The position numbers and the translations under genes were made by a program. Shown here piece after piece: positions 22,312-34,234 of a DNA stretch of 64,000 nt. How positions within the stretch are numbered: position 1 is the stretch's first letter; each line of letters starts with the position of its first letter. The stretch covers positions 17,419,001 through 17,483,000 of the forward strand of contig CM073321.1 of NCBI GenBank assembly GCA_037043015.1, given 5' to 3'. The DNA comes from Bryum argenteum. Taxonomy: Eukaryota > Streptophyta > Bryopsida > Bryales > Bryaceae. The notes under the pieces were generated by a model. The model was not told where the DNA came from. It did no database searches and worked only from the letters and a program-made list of their open reading frames with translations.

Positions 22312-23456
22312 ATGGGCAAGAAGAAGACCATTGAGGGTGATGAGCCCGGAGCTTCCAAGCGGCCACGCACGAGGGGGAACAAAGACCCCGATCCTACAAG
22401 TGAGGCTCATTCTCATGACTCCAATGAGCAAGCGCCACTAGGTGAGGGCAATGAGCAAATGGAATTGTCACTTCAAGAGGAGCCCTTGGGTGAAGAGGAG
22501 CGCTCTAGGTCGAGACGCCTAGAGTCTTCCCAAAGGGTGGAAAAACAAGATCCTCAATTGGCTTTCCAAATGAGAATGCTTGAGTTCATGGACTCCGTGA
22601 ATCAAGAGCTCAAGCGTGGGAAGGAAGAAAGGGATCGCCAAGAGAGGTTGATTGAACACCTCATGATGCAAGGGTCCCGACCTTCATCTTCCACCAAAAA
22701 GTTGGCTAAGGTAAACATGCCAAGCACCTTCTCGGGACTTGGTAAGGCAAGGAAGGTGAAGGAATTCCTTCTTGAGATGGATAACTACTATGATGTCCAA
22801 AAGCCGGATGAGAAGACAAGGTTTCCATTGCGGTGACATTTCTCAAGGATCATGCTCTTCAATGGTGGACAAGCAAAAAGGAGCAAGAGCCGGAGTTGGT
22901 GGCAAACTTGACTTGGGGTGGCTTCAAAGACTTGTTGAGTGAACGCTTCACACCGTAGTATCGGGAGTTGAGGGAAGGCATGAACTTGGTGCAAATGAGG
23001 CACACCGGGTCTCTCAAGGCCTATGTGCGTGACTTCAATGCCCAAATGAATGCCACACCCAAGATGGATGAGTTCTCTAAGAAGTGCATCTTTTTGGGTG
23101 GGCTTCAAAAGTGGGTGGTGGATGCCTTGTTCAAGTTCCCAAAACTTCCCGAGGATGTGGCGGGCATCATCAAGATTGTTGAAAGGATTGAGGCCGATGG
23201 ACCCGAGAGGAAGTCAAGTGGCCCCTCTCAACAAAGCGGATCAAATAGGAATGCGGCTCGAGGCAAAGAGCGCAAGAAGTTTGGCTTTGGCAACAAACAC
23301 AAGGGACAAGTGGATGGTGGAGCCTCTAACAAAAGGAAACACCAAGGGGAAAGCCATCTAAAGGGGGAGACAAAGGTGATGACACCAAGGCCAAGAGGTG
23401 CCATGGTTGTGGCAAGATTGGCCACTTCATTGCGGAGTGCCCCGACAAGAAGGTGA
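22312..23456 (+). pseudogene. Element B gag
   Basis: The start is ATG at 22312 (MGKKKTIEGDEPGASKR). A charged coiled N-terminus precedes the gag core: VNMPSTFSGLGKARKVKEFL, then, after a one-base loss in a G-run near 22820, TFLKDHALQWW, LLSERFTP and MRHTGSLKAYVRDFN. A TAG replaces a codon near 22957. The zinc knuckle CHGCGKIGHFIAEC lies near 23400-23450 in a shifted frame. The frame breaks are mostly single bases. Confidence 0.75.
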
Positions 23457-23540
23457 GTACCATTGCAAGTCTTGCTTGTGTTGAAGACCGCATACTAGAA
23501 GGAGGTTTTGTGGCCAAGGCAAGTAGCCTCAAGCCAAGGC

Positions 23541-26500
23541 CGGGCCTCTTGTTTCTTGAGGCCCAAGTGAAGGACAAAGATGTCTCATGTTTGGTTGATA
23601 CAGGGCAACGCACTCCTTCATGAGTCCCAAACTAGCAAGGGAGTTGGGCTTGCCACTGCAAAAGGCAAGCAAGCCCATCAATGTGCGTTTTGCAAAGGGC
23701 GAACCGCACAAGACGGAGGAAGTGGCGTTGCAAGTGACCTTGAAGTGTGGGACATTGGAGTTTGTTGAGAATTTCACATTATGTGAGATGGATGAGGTAG
23801 ACCTCATCTTAGGGGATACCTTCTTTGAGGCGCACACGGTGGATGTGAGGCACAAGCCAAAGACGGTTAGTGGTGCGCCGTGATGGCAAGGAGTTAGTGT
23901 TGAAGTTAACTCGTGGCCCTTCAATAGCGGGGGCAAATTAAACTTGGTCTCTTTAGACCAAATGTTGGAACATCAATTTGTGGTGATGGCTCGTGAAGAG
24001 CAACTTGGGCATGAGGGGAAGGGGGTGCAACAACCACTTCCCAAAGAAATTCAAGAGGTGTTGGCCAAGTACAAGGATGTGCTTACCAATGAGTTACCCA
24101 AAGAGCTACCCCCAAGAAGAGAAGTGGATCACAAGATCGAGGTGCTACCTGGAGCTGAGCCACCTTCTAAGGCACCTTATCGGTTAAACCAAAAAGAGTT
24201 GATGGAGCTAAAGAAGCAACTAAACGACTTGTTGGAAAGGGGTTATGTGAGACCAAGCAAGTCACCATATGGTGCACCGGTCCTCTTTGTGGACAAGAAG
24301 GATGGCAAGCTTAGGATGTGCATTGATTATAGGGCCTTGAATAAGGTGACCATCAAGAACAACTACCCTTTGCCTCGAATTGATGATCTCTTTGATAGAT
24401 TGGCGGGAGCTAAGTACTTTAGTCGCATAGACTTGAAGTCGGGTTACTACCAAATCCGCATTGCGGATGCGGACGTAGAAAAGACCGCGTGCCGCACAAG
24501 GTATGGGTCTTATGAGTTCCTTGTGATGCCCTTTGGGTTGTGCAATGCACCCTCAACATTCACAACCCTTATGAACACCATCTTTCGAGAGGAAATGGAT
24601 GACTTTGTGATTGTCTACATCGATGACATCTTGGTGTTTTCCAAGACGGCCGAGGAACATGCAAGGCACCTTGAGGCGCACTCATGAAGCTTAGAGACAA
24701 CAAGCTTTATGCTAATGGGGAAAAGAGTGAGTTTGCACAACTTGAGATGGAGTTCTTGGGCCATGTGGTTACCGGAGATGGAATCAAGCCGGACATGAAG
24801 AAGGTGAAGGCAATTCAAGAGTGGAAGCGGCCTTCTACACAAAAGGGACTTAGGTCATTCCTTGGCCTAGCAAACTACTATCGCCGCTTCATACGCAACT
24901 TCTCTAAGATTGCCAAGCCTTTGTCCGACTTGTTGAAAAAAAAGGGTGAACCAAGTATGGGATGAATTTTGCTACCAAGCCTTTGAGGAACTCAAGAACA
25001 AGTTGTCATCTCCACCAGTGTTGAAGTTCCCCGAGTTTGATAAGCCCTTTGAGGTCCACACGGATGCAAGTGACTTTGCCATTGGAGGCGTCTTGATGCA
25101 AGATGGTAGGCCAATTGCCTATGAGAGCAAGAAGTTGGATGGGTGTCAAAGGAGATGGCCAACTCACGAGAAGGAGCTCTTTGCGGTGGTGCATTGTTTG
25201 AAGACATGGCAACATTACTTGGGGTTGCACAAGACTAAGGTCTACACCGATAATGTGTCTTTGAAGTATTTTGAGACACAAGCACAAATGAGTGCCAAAC
25301 AATTGAGGTGGCATGATACTTTGGCGCTCATGAATGTGGACTTGATCCACAAACCGGGCCGTGACAATGTAGTGCCGGATGCGCTAAGTAGAAAGGAAGA
25401 GTTTCATGCCATGAGCACCACCCAAGTCTTGCGGCTCATGTATAAGGGTGAAGGCAATTGGGAACGGCGGATAAGAGAGGGGTACATAAAGGACCCCGAG
25501 GCACAACAAATGCTTGGTGATCTTAGGAAGGGCAAGAAGCTCAAGGAGATCAAGTTGGTGAATGGATTGCTCAAGTATAAGCAAAGTAGGGTGTATGTTC
25601 CTCAAGGCAAGCTTAGATTGTTGGTTTTGAAGGAGGAACATGATAGTCCCATAGCCGGCCATAGGGAGAAAAGGCTACCATTGCAACGGTGTCAAGGAGG
25701 TACTATTGGCCGGGGATGAAAGATGACATAACCCACTTTGTGAAGACTTGTGTGAAGTGCCAACTTAACCGGGCTTCATATCAAAAGCAAGCGGGCTTGT
25801 TGCAACCATTGCCAATTCCGCCGGGTCCTTGGCATAGTGTGTCTATGGACTTCATCACAAGCCTTCCCGAGTCGCAAGGGTATGATGCCATCTTAGTGAT
25901 GGTGGATCGGTTTAGCAAGTTGGCTCATATGGTGCCAACTAGAGGAATCTACTGGCTAACGCTTGAGACCGCCAAGATCTTTCTCGATGCATGGTGGAAG
26001 CATCACGGGTTGCCAAGAGTGATTGTGTCGGATCGAGACCCAAAGTTCACAAGTGCATTTTGGAGACACTTCTTTAGGAAGGTGGGAACCAAGTTGACAT
26101 TTAGCACCGCCTTTCATCCTCAAACAGATGGGCAAACCGAAAGGGTGAATGGGGTCTTGAACCAAGATGCTTGAGGAACTTTGTGAGTGCGGACCAACGT
26201 GATTGGGTAGACTATGTGGGGTTGGCGGAGTTCGATTACAATGCGGCCACACACTCGGCGACTAAGGAGTCACCTTTCAAAGTGGCCTATGGAGTGGAGC
26301 CACTCCAACCTCGCCGACTTAGCTCTCGAGGGGGCACATTCAACACCGAGTTCAACCAAGATGGTGAAGACTTGGCCAAGAAGCGGGAACATATGTTGGA
26401 AAAAACCAAGTTGTTGTTGGAGAAGGCAAGAAGGCGCTATGAGAAGCAAGTCAATGCCGGAAGACGTGAAGTGGAGTATGAGGTGGGACAAAAGGTGTTG

Positions 26501-26935
26501 TTGAATGTGAAGAACTTCACCATGCCCGAAGGCCTCACTCCAAAGTTCATGTCCAAGTTTGCGGGTCCGTTTCCCATTGTGGAACGGGTGTTCAAAGATG
26601 TGTATAAGTTGGAGCTACCACCCGAGATCAAAGTGCATCCAACATTCCATGTTTCATTGTTAAAGCCATTCAAGGAGGATACCTTGTGGCCGGATCGCAA
26701 GCAAGTGATTCGGCCACCACCAGAGTTGGTTGGACAACATTTGGAATATGAGGTAGAGGCCATCCTCAAGAGTAGGAACCTCAAAAACAAGAGCAAGGAA
26801 TACCTTGTGAAGTGGCGAGGATACCACGAGAAAGAAGCAACGTGGGTGGCGGCAAAGGACATGGTGAATGCTAAGGAGGTGGTGGAGAACTTTGAGAAGA
26901 ATAGGAGCTCCAACAAGAAGCAACGTAGGCATTGA
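23541..26935 (+). pseudogene. Element B pol: protease, RT, RNase H, integrase, chromodomain
   Basis: Order seen: protease (LVDTG near 23590, one base missing from a G-run, then FMSPKLARELGL); RT 23944-24965 with [14 protein letters not shown] and the YIDD catalytic box near 24620; RNase H from about 24990 (VHTDASDFAIGG, HEKELFAVVH, VYTDNVSLKY); integrase from about 25640 with HH-CC zinc residues (TCVKCQ), SMDFITSLP, SDRDPKF and KESPF giving D, D, E; and a chromodomain near 26740-26910 (YEVEAILKSR, YLVKWRGYHEKEATW). It ends at TGA 26935. Single-base changes near 23600, 24680, 24940, 25670 and 26165 split the frame. All catalytic motifs are otherwise intact. Confidence 0.85.
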
Positions 26936-27733
26936 TGAGGACATCAAGCTCTGTAGTGGGGGAGGATGACTTGTAGCTTGGGCGTAGATCCACAACACTT
27001 GTACTCGTTCTTTGGATTTGGCAATAAAGTTTGGCTTTGGTGTGTGCAAAGAGAAGAGTATGAGATGGAGTCCTAGTCTTGTACTTGTGCTAAGTTGGTG
27101 GAAGAGGGGGAAAAGAGATGTGAAACCGAGTTGGGAAGGCCGAGTAATGGGGACCAAGGCTAGGAGAAAGAGTGGATAAAACCATGAAGTCCCTTGGCCT
27201 TGGGCTTGTCCGGGCGGGGACAAGGTAATGGCGCGTGCTCATAAAAGCGCCACTCCCACAAACTAGTGCAAGCTAGTGCATGGGAGTCATGAACCCATGC
27301 CTCGAAAGAGATAGTGGGATCCGAGTTAAGGCGGAACTTGGCATTACCCCCGTGCGATCGAGTCGTGGTGTAAAAGCCATCTTGGGTTTGCAACCAAGAC
27401 AACTTGGTGGAAGCATTGAGGTCCACCTAGTAGTCAAGGAAGAAGTGTCGGCTAGTGGAGCCTAACTTGGAGAGCCAAGGTAAGGGCAATCCAAGAGGGT
27501 CTCAAAGTAGGTGGGTCTAGAGTAGTTTAGTTGCCTTGGAAGAAGTCCAGGGTTCTAAACGGACCACCTAGTGACGACACCTTTGAGACTTTGCCAAAGT
27601 TTGAGAGTGCATTGTGGGGTCGCGCCCTGGTGAAACACAATGTTTGCACCAATGGGGATGGCAACCCAAGAGTTGGTGTGACCGACTACAAGTATAGTCG
27701 ATGAGGGCATCGACTCCATTAGGTGGGGGTGAG
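26936..27733 (+). other. Element B 3' untranslated region with polypurine tract
   Basis: About 800 bp without a convincing gene. AGGTGGGGGTGAG at 27721-27733 directly precedes the 3' LTR and is the likely plus-strand primer. Confidence 0.65.
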
Positions 27734-29026
27734 TGTCGCGCACCTCTCCTTGAGGAGTGCCCGCAACACCAAGGGCCCAAGGGGGACACCGGAGTGACGC
27801 CCGGGCCTTGGGGTGCCAAGGTGAAGGGAACCTAAGTGGGCCTAGTGTGGGAGAGGACCCCGGGCGTTGGAGACGCCTCTCACCCACGGAGACTAGGAGC
27901 CACGACGGAATGGACATGAGATTATGGAAGCTCATGTTGCCACGATTCGGGATGCTAAGGAGCACCTCATTTGGAGGTGTGAGCTAAAAGTTATGGGAGT
28001 TGGAAGATTGTGGGACTAAAGTGAGTGCTGTCCAGGGACAGTGCTGGACTGGGAAGCTGGCCCGGGACTCCCGAATCTTCAGAGGGGCATAACTCCCTCA
28101 ATACTTGTCGGAATGAGGCAAGTAAGGTGTCTATCGGCATCTGCTTGACGAGTAGATGTCGATAGAGTGGTCGCTCGTCGCGTTTGGATGCGGGACGAGG
28201 TAGATACGAGCCCTGGAAGGTTCGGGGAAGTCTCCGGGGCCTTCCAGCGGCTAAGGCATTGGGAGATTGGGTGGTCTTCCAAAACTAAGAGGTGTGAGGG
28301 TCCAGCCCTTCACCTAGGACCAGGGGCTGCCGAATCCCACAGAGTATACTATGGGGAGGGCTGGTCTCCTCCCCACTCCCATGGTGCCTTGGTGGTGACC
28401 AAGGTGGGAGTCCCGAGTGGTGTGGCTAGTGTTGGGGCCTCACCATGGGGACCCCAAGCCAAGGTGAGTCCCAATGGGTGGAGCTAGTGTTGGGGCTCCA
28501 CCATGGGGACTCAAAGTGCAAAATGAGGCACGGTGGGTGGAGCTAGTGTTGGGGCTTCACCACGGTGGCTCATAAGGACAAGGTGAGTCCCGGTGGGGGA
28601 GCTAGTGTTGGGGCTTCACCACGGGGACTCATATAGGCAAAATGAGGACCATGAGTGCTACCGATGTGGGGTGGTGTCTCACCGCCGGCGTTGTGATTAC
28701 TTGGTGGCCTTGGGGTCACCATGGTGGTCATGGGCGGTGGTGAGGAGACACCACCAAGTGCGGGCCAGGCCGCGTGGTATGGGAGTGCCACCAAGTTGGG
28801 CCTTGGACATAAGTGGAAGTCCGCACCTAACCATTGGCTACCTACGAAGGGGTTGAGTCCCGGTTGCATGAGTAGGAGGGATTGATAACCAAGCGGTGAG
28901 CTTGGTGGTTGGTATGGAGAGCTAACTTTGTGCATGTGGGGGATGTGCAGAGTTAGCGCTCGTGACACTTGCTAGAGTTGGGAAAAAGTTGGTGTAAGCT
29001 AAGGTGAGCTAGCAAGGGTTGCGACA
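27734..29026 (+). repeat. Element B 3' LTR
   Basis: 1293 bp, nearly identical to the 5' LTR. The differences are mainly single-base gains or losses in G, C and A runs and a few substitutions. Confidence 0.92.
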
Positions 29027-29149
29027 GCGGAGGAGAAAGACGAGTGAAAGCAAGAAATGCGCCTCGCAATGGCCGGTAAGTGGGAGATGGGCACTGCGTT
29101 GAAATGGCGGCGGTGATGGGACGTGGGGATCCCATCACAAAAAACTTTT

Positions 29150-29251
29150 CCATGCTCATGATCATGTGCATGGGCATGGTCATGCACATGGTCACACACA
29201 CATGCATGGCCATGTACATGACCATGCCCATGCACATGATCATGGGCATGG
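29150..29251. repeat. 42-bp-arm hairpin built from CATG hexamers
   Basis: The left arm 29150-29191 and the right arm 29210-29251 are inverted copies matching at about 40 of 42 positions, with an 18-base loop containing ACACACACA. Each arm is a run of NCATGN hexamers. It lies about 120 bp beyond the end of element B. Function unknown; it may be part of an unrecognised small transposon or a cruciform-prone satellite seed. Confidence 0.85.
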
Positions 29252-29973
29252 CAAACTTTTTAACTTTAGTGCTTATTAGTCAAAAAATTTGTTACGTTTT
29301 AAGTATGTTTACTAATTTTTTTACTAAATCTTGGCTAAGTTTTGACTACGATTGGACTTTGTTTATGTCCAAGTTTTGTTCAAATTTTGACTAAATAAAT
29401 GTTTAGGTTTTTAATGGAAGTTTGTGACTAAGTTGTGACTAAATTTAGTACTCTAAATTCTTAACCCTAAACAAAAAATTTAGAGAGTACATTGTTCTCT
29501 ATGTTTTGTAAACAAAAAGTCTGTCATGTTTAGTTTTTATCCGCTAAAGTATACATGCATGAAAAACCATTTTTGAGTAAAAATAATTCTATATGAGGCT
29601 CTTCACTTTGTAATTGATGTGTAATTTTTTGATCATCAGAGTAAAACAAATATACTGTATTTGTACCACGAATTGTCTTGTACATATTAATTTCTTCTAC
29701 TTCTAAAATATGTACTATTTTCAGATGATGGGTATTTACAAGTACAAATAATAGTTTGTTAGTATAAATAAATATAACCAGAAGTACATACGCTAAGTTT
29801 TTAAAAACAAGAATATTCTTCTTGTACTAAAGTCACAATTGGGGTAAAGTATGAAAAGATCTATGCGATTACTATCGAAAGGCAAGAGTTGCTAATAAAA
29901 AATTGATGTGATTTTTTTAAAAAATTAGAAATCAAAATGATCACTATTTATCATAATACCTATTCTATATGTC

Positions 29974-30006
<33 letters not shown>

Positions 30007-32760
30007 TTTTTGGTAAATAAGTTTGTTTGCTATTAGTCGTTAATAAACAATATCTTTAATGAATATTTCTTTGGATAATATAAGTATTAATGAAGAGATA
30101 ATTTAATACACATATAATTTGTGAATCAGTGGATATTTTATAGAATTTTCATAAATATGTTAATGTAAATAAATAAAGAAATATACATATAATAAATAGA
30201 TCAGCACAAGATACAGTATCTTATAAATATAGTATTTTGAAAGATAACTGTTAATAAACAAATTATTGAATACACTTAGAAGTTAGAAATAAGGGATTAT
30301 TGATTAGACTATTTACTAAATATATTAATATAACTAAATATATATAATTTAGTGAAGTGATACGCTGATAAATTCATGATCTTATGAATATAGTATTTGA
30401 AAATAGTAGGTTAATAAATAGATTCTTTGGAAAACTCAATAAATATTTTTATTGACATCAAAAGACTAATAAATAGGGAATCCAATAAAGATAGTATTTT
30501 ATAAATATGTTATTTATTTATATGACCTTGATAAATACAATAGTTCATAATAGATTATTTGAAAGAAGGTTAGGAATAGACTATTAATACATATGTAATA
30601 CACTTGTTCTTTGGGAATAAGCTGATATTGAATAGAGTTATGGTAGAATATATTAGTTTAAATATAGATTATTATGAAATATGATACTTCTATAAATAGA
30701 GTATTTGACAACAAAAGTTAATAACTGAATTATTAATTTGAATATTACTTTAAAATTTTAAAATTTGAGGATAAGAGATTCATAAATATGATTAAGTAGA
30801 ACAGTGAAAGTTTGCACAAATGTAAATTTGGATTTTTTTGATGTCTAATATAGGTTAATAATATTAGGTGCTGAGAAATTTTAAAAACATGCTATTGCAT
30901 AGAGGGTTTCGATAAAAATCTTAAATTATAAGCTATAAATATTGCCTGTTGTGTAGAATTTTACAAGCTACATAAATTAAAAAAGACATATCTTAGATAG
31001 TATAATAACTATGATAACATCTCAAATATGTGAAAGCATGTATAAGTTTACATTGTTGCTCACATTGTTATTTACATTGTACAACAATTATTTTTGTACA
31101 TTTATTCTTATTACATGTTCATTTAAAACCATTTTTGTTCTTCAGTATGCGTTTAAATATATTTATAATGTAGTAGAATAAATTATTAAGGAACAGTCAC
31201 GTTTAAAACATAAATACGTCGATGAAGTTCATCACTCTCAAAGGCTGTTCAAAAGTAGTAATAATTTCAGTACTCATATTTGTGAATCTCGATAATGTGA
31301 ATGACGTAAAATATGTGCTGAAAGGAAGAAATTGTAAATGGCTCATCAAAGATTGTTTTTGTTTGTTTTCTAACAGTTACAGTGCTCATAATTTTGAATA
31401 ATCGCAATACTAATGTACATTAGAACTACATAACCAATACCAACATTAGGCTTTACTCTGCTTGCAATGTTTACAATCACTTGTACAGATGTATATGACG
31501 GTGTATATAGAAAAATAAAAACTGTTCAACTCAAACACAAAATCTGTTCATTCAATAAAAAAATATTCAGCTCTTCTGCATACTTCGCAATCATTTGTTT
31601 TGTTTGACATTGTACAAACCCCTAGATACTGATCGAGTTTGGAGGATCAAAGCTTATAATAGTTCTTACACTATACACTATGCTTAAAGACATTAAAAAG
31701 CATTTAGAGACGATAGTTAATAGGTAATTTGAAAGTTACAAAAATTTGCAGAATAAAATTTCAACATTAAAAATTAATGAATGTATTGATTGTATTTGAT
31801 AAATGCATATTTTAAACGATGAGATGTCCATATTTGCAATTCATTTTGAACATTTCAATACAAAATCCAATTGTAAGATTAAACAACTACAATTCAAAAG
31901 TAATCTTATTTTGGTAAGCATTATATTAAAATGAATTAAATGGCATATATACCAATGAGCATGTATACAATGACATTAAGTTTAAATATAAACTTTTATG
32001 TATATTAAAACTTCTTTTATCAAATATTCCAAAGTGTATTTAACAAGATTTACAAATTTACTTATCGAATTGTATAAATTTTTCATCGAAGATTACTTTG
32101 AAGATTTCATTTAAAATTTAAAGTTAGAATATTTGATTTCATCAGTACTGTTTATAGCTGAATCAATTTGATACTCTAAGATTATATTTACATTGTATGA
32201 ATTTACAATTTGAAAGATATATTTTTCATTTATAGATAAATAGTATATAATATAATATGTAATAAATATCAATTATTATATTAAATTATATATAATTATC
32301 GAAGATATTACGTATATACGAATAAGTAAACAAAATTTAATAAAAATTATGTCTACTCGTACAAGTTTTAACAAAATAATGCATATAATAGAATTAATTT
32401 GAAGTGTATAATAATCAACATTCAATTCAGAATTGTTAGCAAGTGCATACACACAAAAAGAGTAGTAGTATTAAACTTATAGATAAGATAATAGCTTAAT
32501 ACTTAATAAGACTTCACCTTAAGGTAAATATTGCATCGAATATATTGTATAGGAACTTTATTCAGAAAGAAAGGCTTGAGCTTAAGGATACCCGATTCAC
32601 AAAAATATGAAATTGCAAGTCGTATCCATTGTATTGCTTCCAAGTAATTTTACTAAAACTTTTTTGTGTCATTGAGTGTTTGCTAACATAGTATACCTCA
32701 CATTAGGTGTATAAAGATTAACATTTTTTTGACCAATAACAATCATCACACACCTGTAAT
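29252..32760. other. AT-rich intergenic DNA without recognised genes
   Basis: About 3.5 kb of strongly AT-rich sequence. A poly(A) run of about 27 bases occupies 29974-30000. Degenerate TAATAAATA-like repetition is frequent between 30000 and 30750. No ORF of note, tRNA or terminal repeat was recognised. Confidence 0.5.
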
Positions 32761-32769
32761 CAGAAATCC

Positions 32770-32835
32770 TAAATTCTAAACCCAAAACCCAAAACCCAAA
32801 ACCCAAAACCCTAAAGCCTAAACCCTATAACCCCA
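32770..32835. repeat. degenerate telomere-like CCCTAAA/CCCAAAA tract
   Basis: A run of AACCCAAAACCC and AAACCCTAAAG-type units related to the plant telomere repeat. It sits just upstream of a 32-bp repeat and a predicted gene, so it may act as telo-boxes in a promoter. Confidence 0.6.
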
Positions 32836-32990
32836 ATCCCGCCAATTTTCAAATGTCGGCACTTTTGTTCCCGCCCATTATTAACTATTGACACTTCAGT
32901 TCGCGCCCATTTTCATTTGTCGAGACTTCAGTTCCCGCCAATTTTAAATCATCCAAACGTCAATTCTCTCCCATTTCCTATTTCTGGGAT
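32836..32990. promoter_or_regulatory. 32-bp tandem repeat carrying TTCCCGCC-like boxes
   Basis: Units start at 32836, 32868, 32900, 32932 and 32964, exactly 32 bp apart. Each begins ATCCCGCC, TTCCCGCC, TTCGCGCC, TTCCCGCC or the degenerate TTCTCTCC, followed by CAATTTT/CATTTT. TTCCCGCC matches the core of plant E2F sites. The position, 1 kb upstream of the predicted start codon at 33922 and before a pyrimidine-rich leader, suits a promoter. Regulation by E2F is an inference. Confidence 0.55.
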
Positions 32991-33443
32991 AGCGCGAAAA
33001 CGACACTCCGCTACGCAATGACCTTCGAAATCCAGGACAAAATGATTCTTTTCTTCTTAATATCTCAGTGTGCTGAACTTCGTCGACGTATTTGAGTTCT
33101 CCGCGCTTCCTTTAGCTCGCCCTCTACCTTCGCGTACGTGTTTCTCGATTGCATTTATGCATGATTGTTTGTCGTTCAATTTGCTTTGCACAGCTTCTCG
33201 CATTATTTGTTTCATTATTCTTCATAGTTTTCTCCTTGTCTAAAGTAGTAGTAGTTGATAATTTCTATTCAATGGTTGTATTTGAATGGCTTGTACTTCA
33301 CCTTTGTGCATTCGGAGTCGTTGTTGTTGACATATTCTTTTGATTTGACGATTACGTTGGTACAAGAGTATATTTTGATTCCTGCGTGTAACAATAGAAT
33401 GGGAGATCGTTGGTTGTAACAGAATTTTGAATTCTATTATGCG

Positions 33444-33834
33444 GTTTAGCTTGATCCGACCTAAACTGAACTGCATGCATATATCTGCAGTTTAGCTCGA
33501 GTCGAGCTAAACTTCAATATGTATTCGTTCGGACAGTTTAGCTCAAGTCGAGCTAAACTGCTGTATGCATCTTGTCGGACATTTTAGCTCGAGTCGAGCT
33601 AAACTGTAGTATGTATATGGTGAATCTGTTTAGCTGGTGTTGAGCTAATCTAAAGCGCGGAACTGTATTCCTACGTCTGCTCGAGTCCAGCTTTACTGCA
33701 AGGCGGTGTAGGTTAGACAGTTTAGCTGGAGTCGAGCTGAACTGATTGATCAAATACATAATACAGTTTAGCTCGAGTCGAGCTAAACTATAGAATGTAT
33801 TTTCTTAGTCAGTTTAGCTCGAGTCGAGCTAAAC
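33444..33834. repeat. array of nine 23-bp palindromes at exact 46-bp spacing
   Basis: Palindromes start at 33444, 33490, 33536, 33582, 33628, about 33674, 33720, 33766 and 33812. The consensus is GTTTAGCTCGA, then one central base, then TCGAGCTAAAC. Five of nine are perfect or within one change. The intervening 23-bp spacers are much less conserved, sharing only a leading T, a loose ATGTAT and a trailing ACA. The array lies inside the predicted leader intron of the gene starting at 33922. The dyads look like sites for a dimeric DNA-binding protein; an RNA hairpin role is also possible. Confidence 0.9.
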
Positions 33835-34231
33835 TGCATGTGTTCGTTTCTCATACTGTCTTGGAGTTGTGACCATGTTTTTGTTCAAATAATTTTTGAC
33901 CTTGTGAAGATATATTTCAGGATGGATTTCTCATCAGACGATGACACTTTTGGCGATGCACCTACGAATCCTGGTTTACTTGCTGCTCAAGTTGTTCCTC
34001 CACGGCTCTGGACAGGGAGGACTGTTGCAATGCTTGATTTCATAGGACTGAGAATCGCTGAGGGTTTACTTCAAAACCTACGATCTGGCGCTGTACCTGA
34101 TTGTAATGACTTACTCGGTGATTCCTGAGTTGTGGTGCAAGTTTCAACTTTGTTTCTTGCGGTCGAGGATCCAGACGACTGGGTATACTCCTTCAAGTCG
34201 TGGCCCATTCAACAAGTCCACCTAGACGGTG

Positions 34232-34234
34232 TTA
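34232..34234. repeat. CACTA-3 target site duplication (left), TTA
   Basis: TTA precedes the CACTATAAGAAA terminus and is repeated at 37845-37847. Confidence 0.85.

Larger units (their letters stand above)
20970..29026 (+). mobile_element. Element B: full-length Ty3/gypsy chromovirus, 8.06 kb
   Basis: Two LTRs of about 1.29 kb, both starting TGTCGCGCAC and ending GGGTTGCGACA, enclose an iMet-like primer site, gag, protease, RT, RNase H, integrase with a C-terminal chromodomain, and a polypurine tract. The LTRs differ at only about ten places, so insertion was recent. The flanking 5-mers differ (TCTCT left, GCGGA right), so no target duplication is visible; the left flank is gypsy-A pol and the right flank is unrelated. 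Chromodomains steer integration to particular chromatin. Confidence 0.9.

Noticed and set aside
29080-29394. Met/His-rich ORFs over the CATG hairpin (both strands)
   Set aside because: They are translations of the CATG hexamer repeat, not genes.
33444-33834. CRISPR-like repeat/spacer layout
   Set aside because: Repeat and spacer are both 23 bp with exact spacing, but the context is clearly eukaryotic (introns, LTR and CACTA elements), there are no cas genes, and the spacers share residual similarity. It is a decayed 46-bp tandem repeat with a conserved palindromic half.
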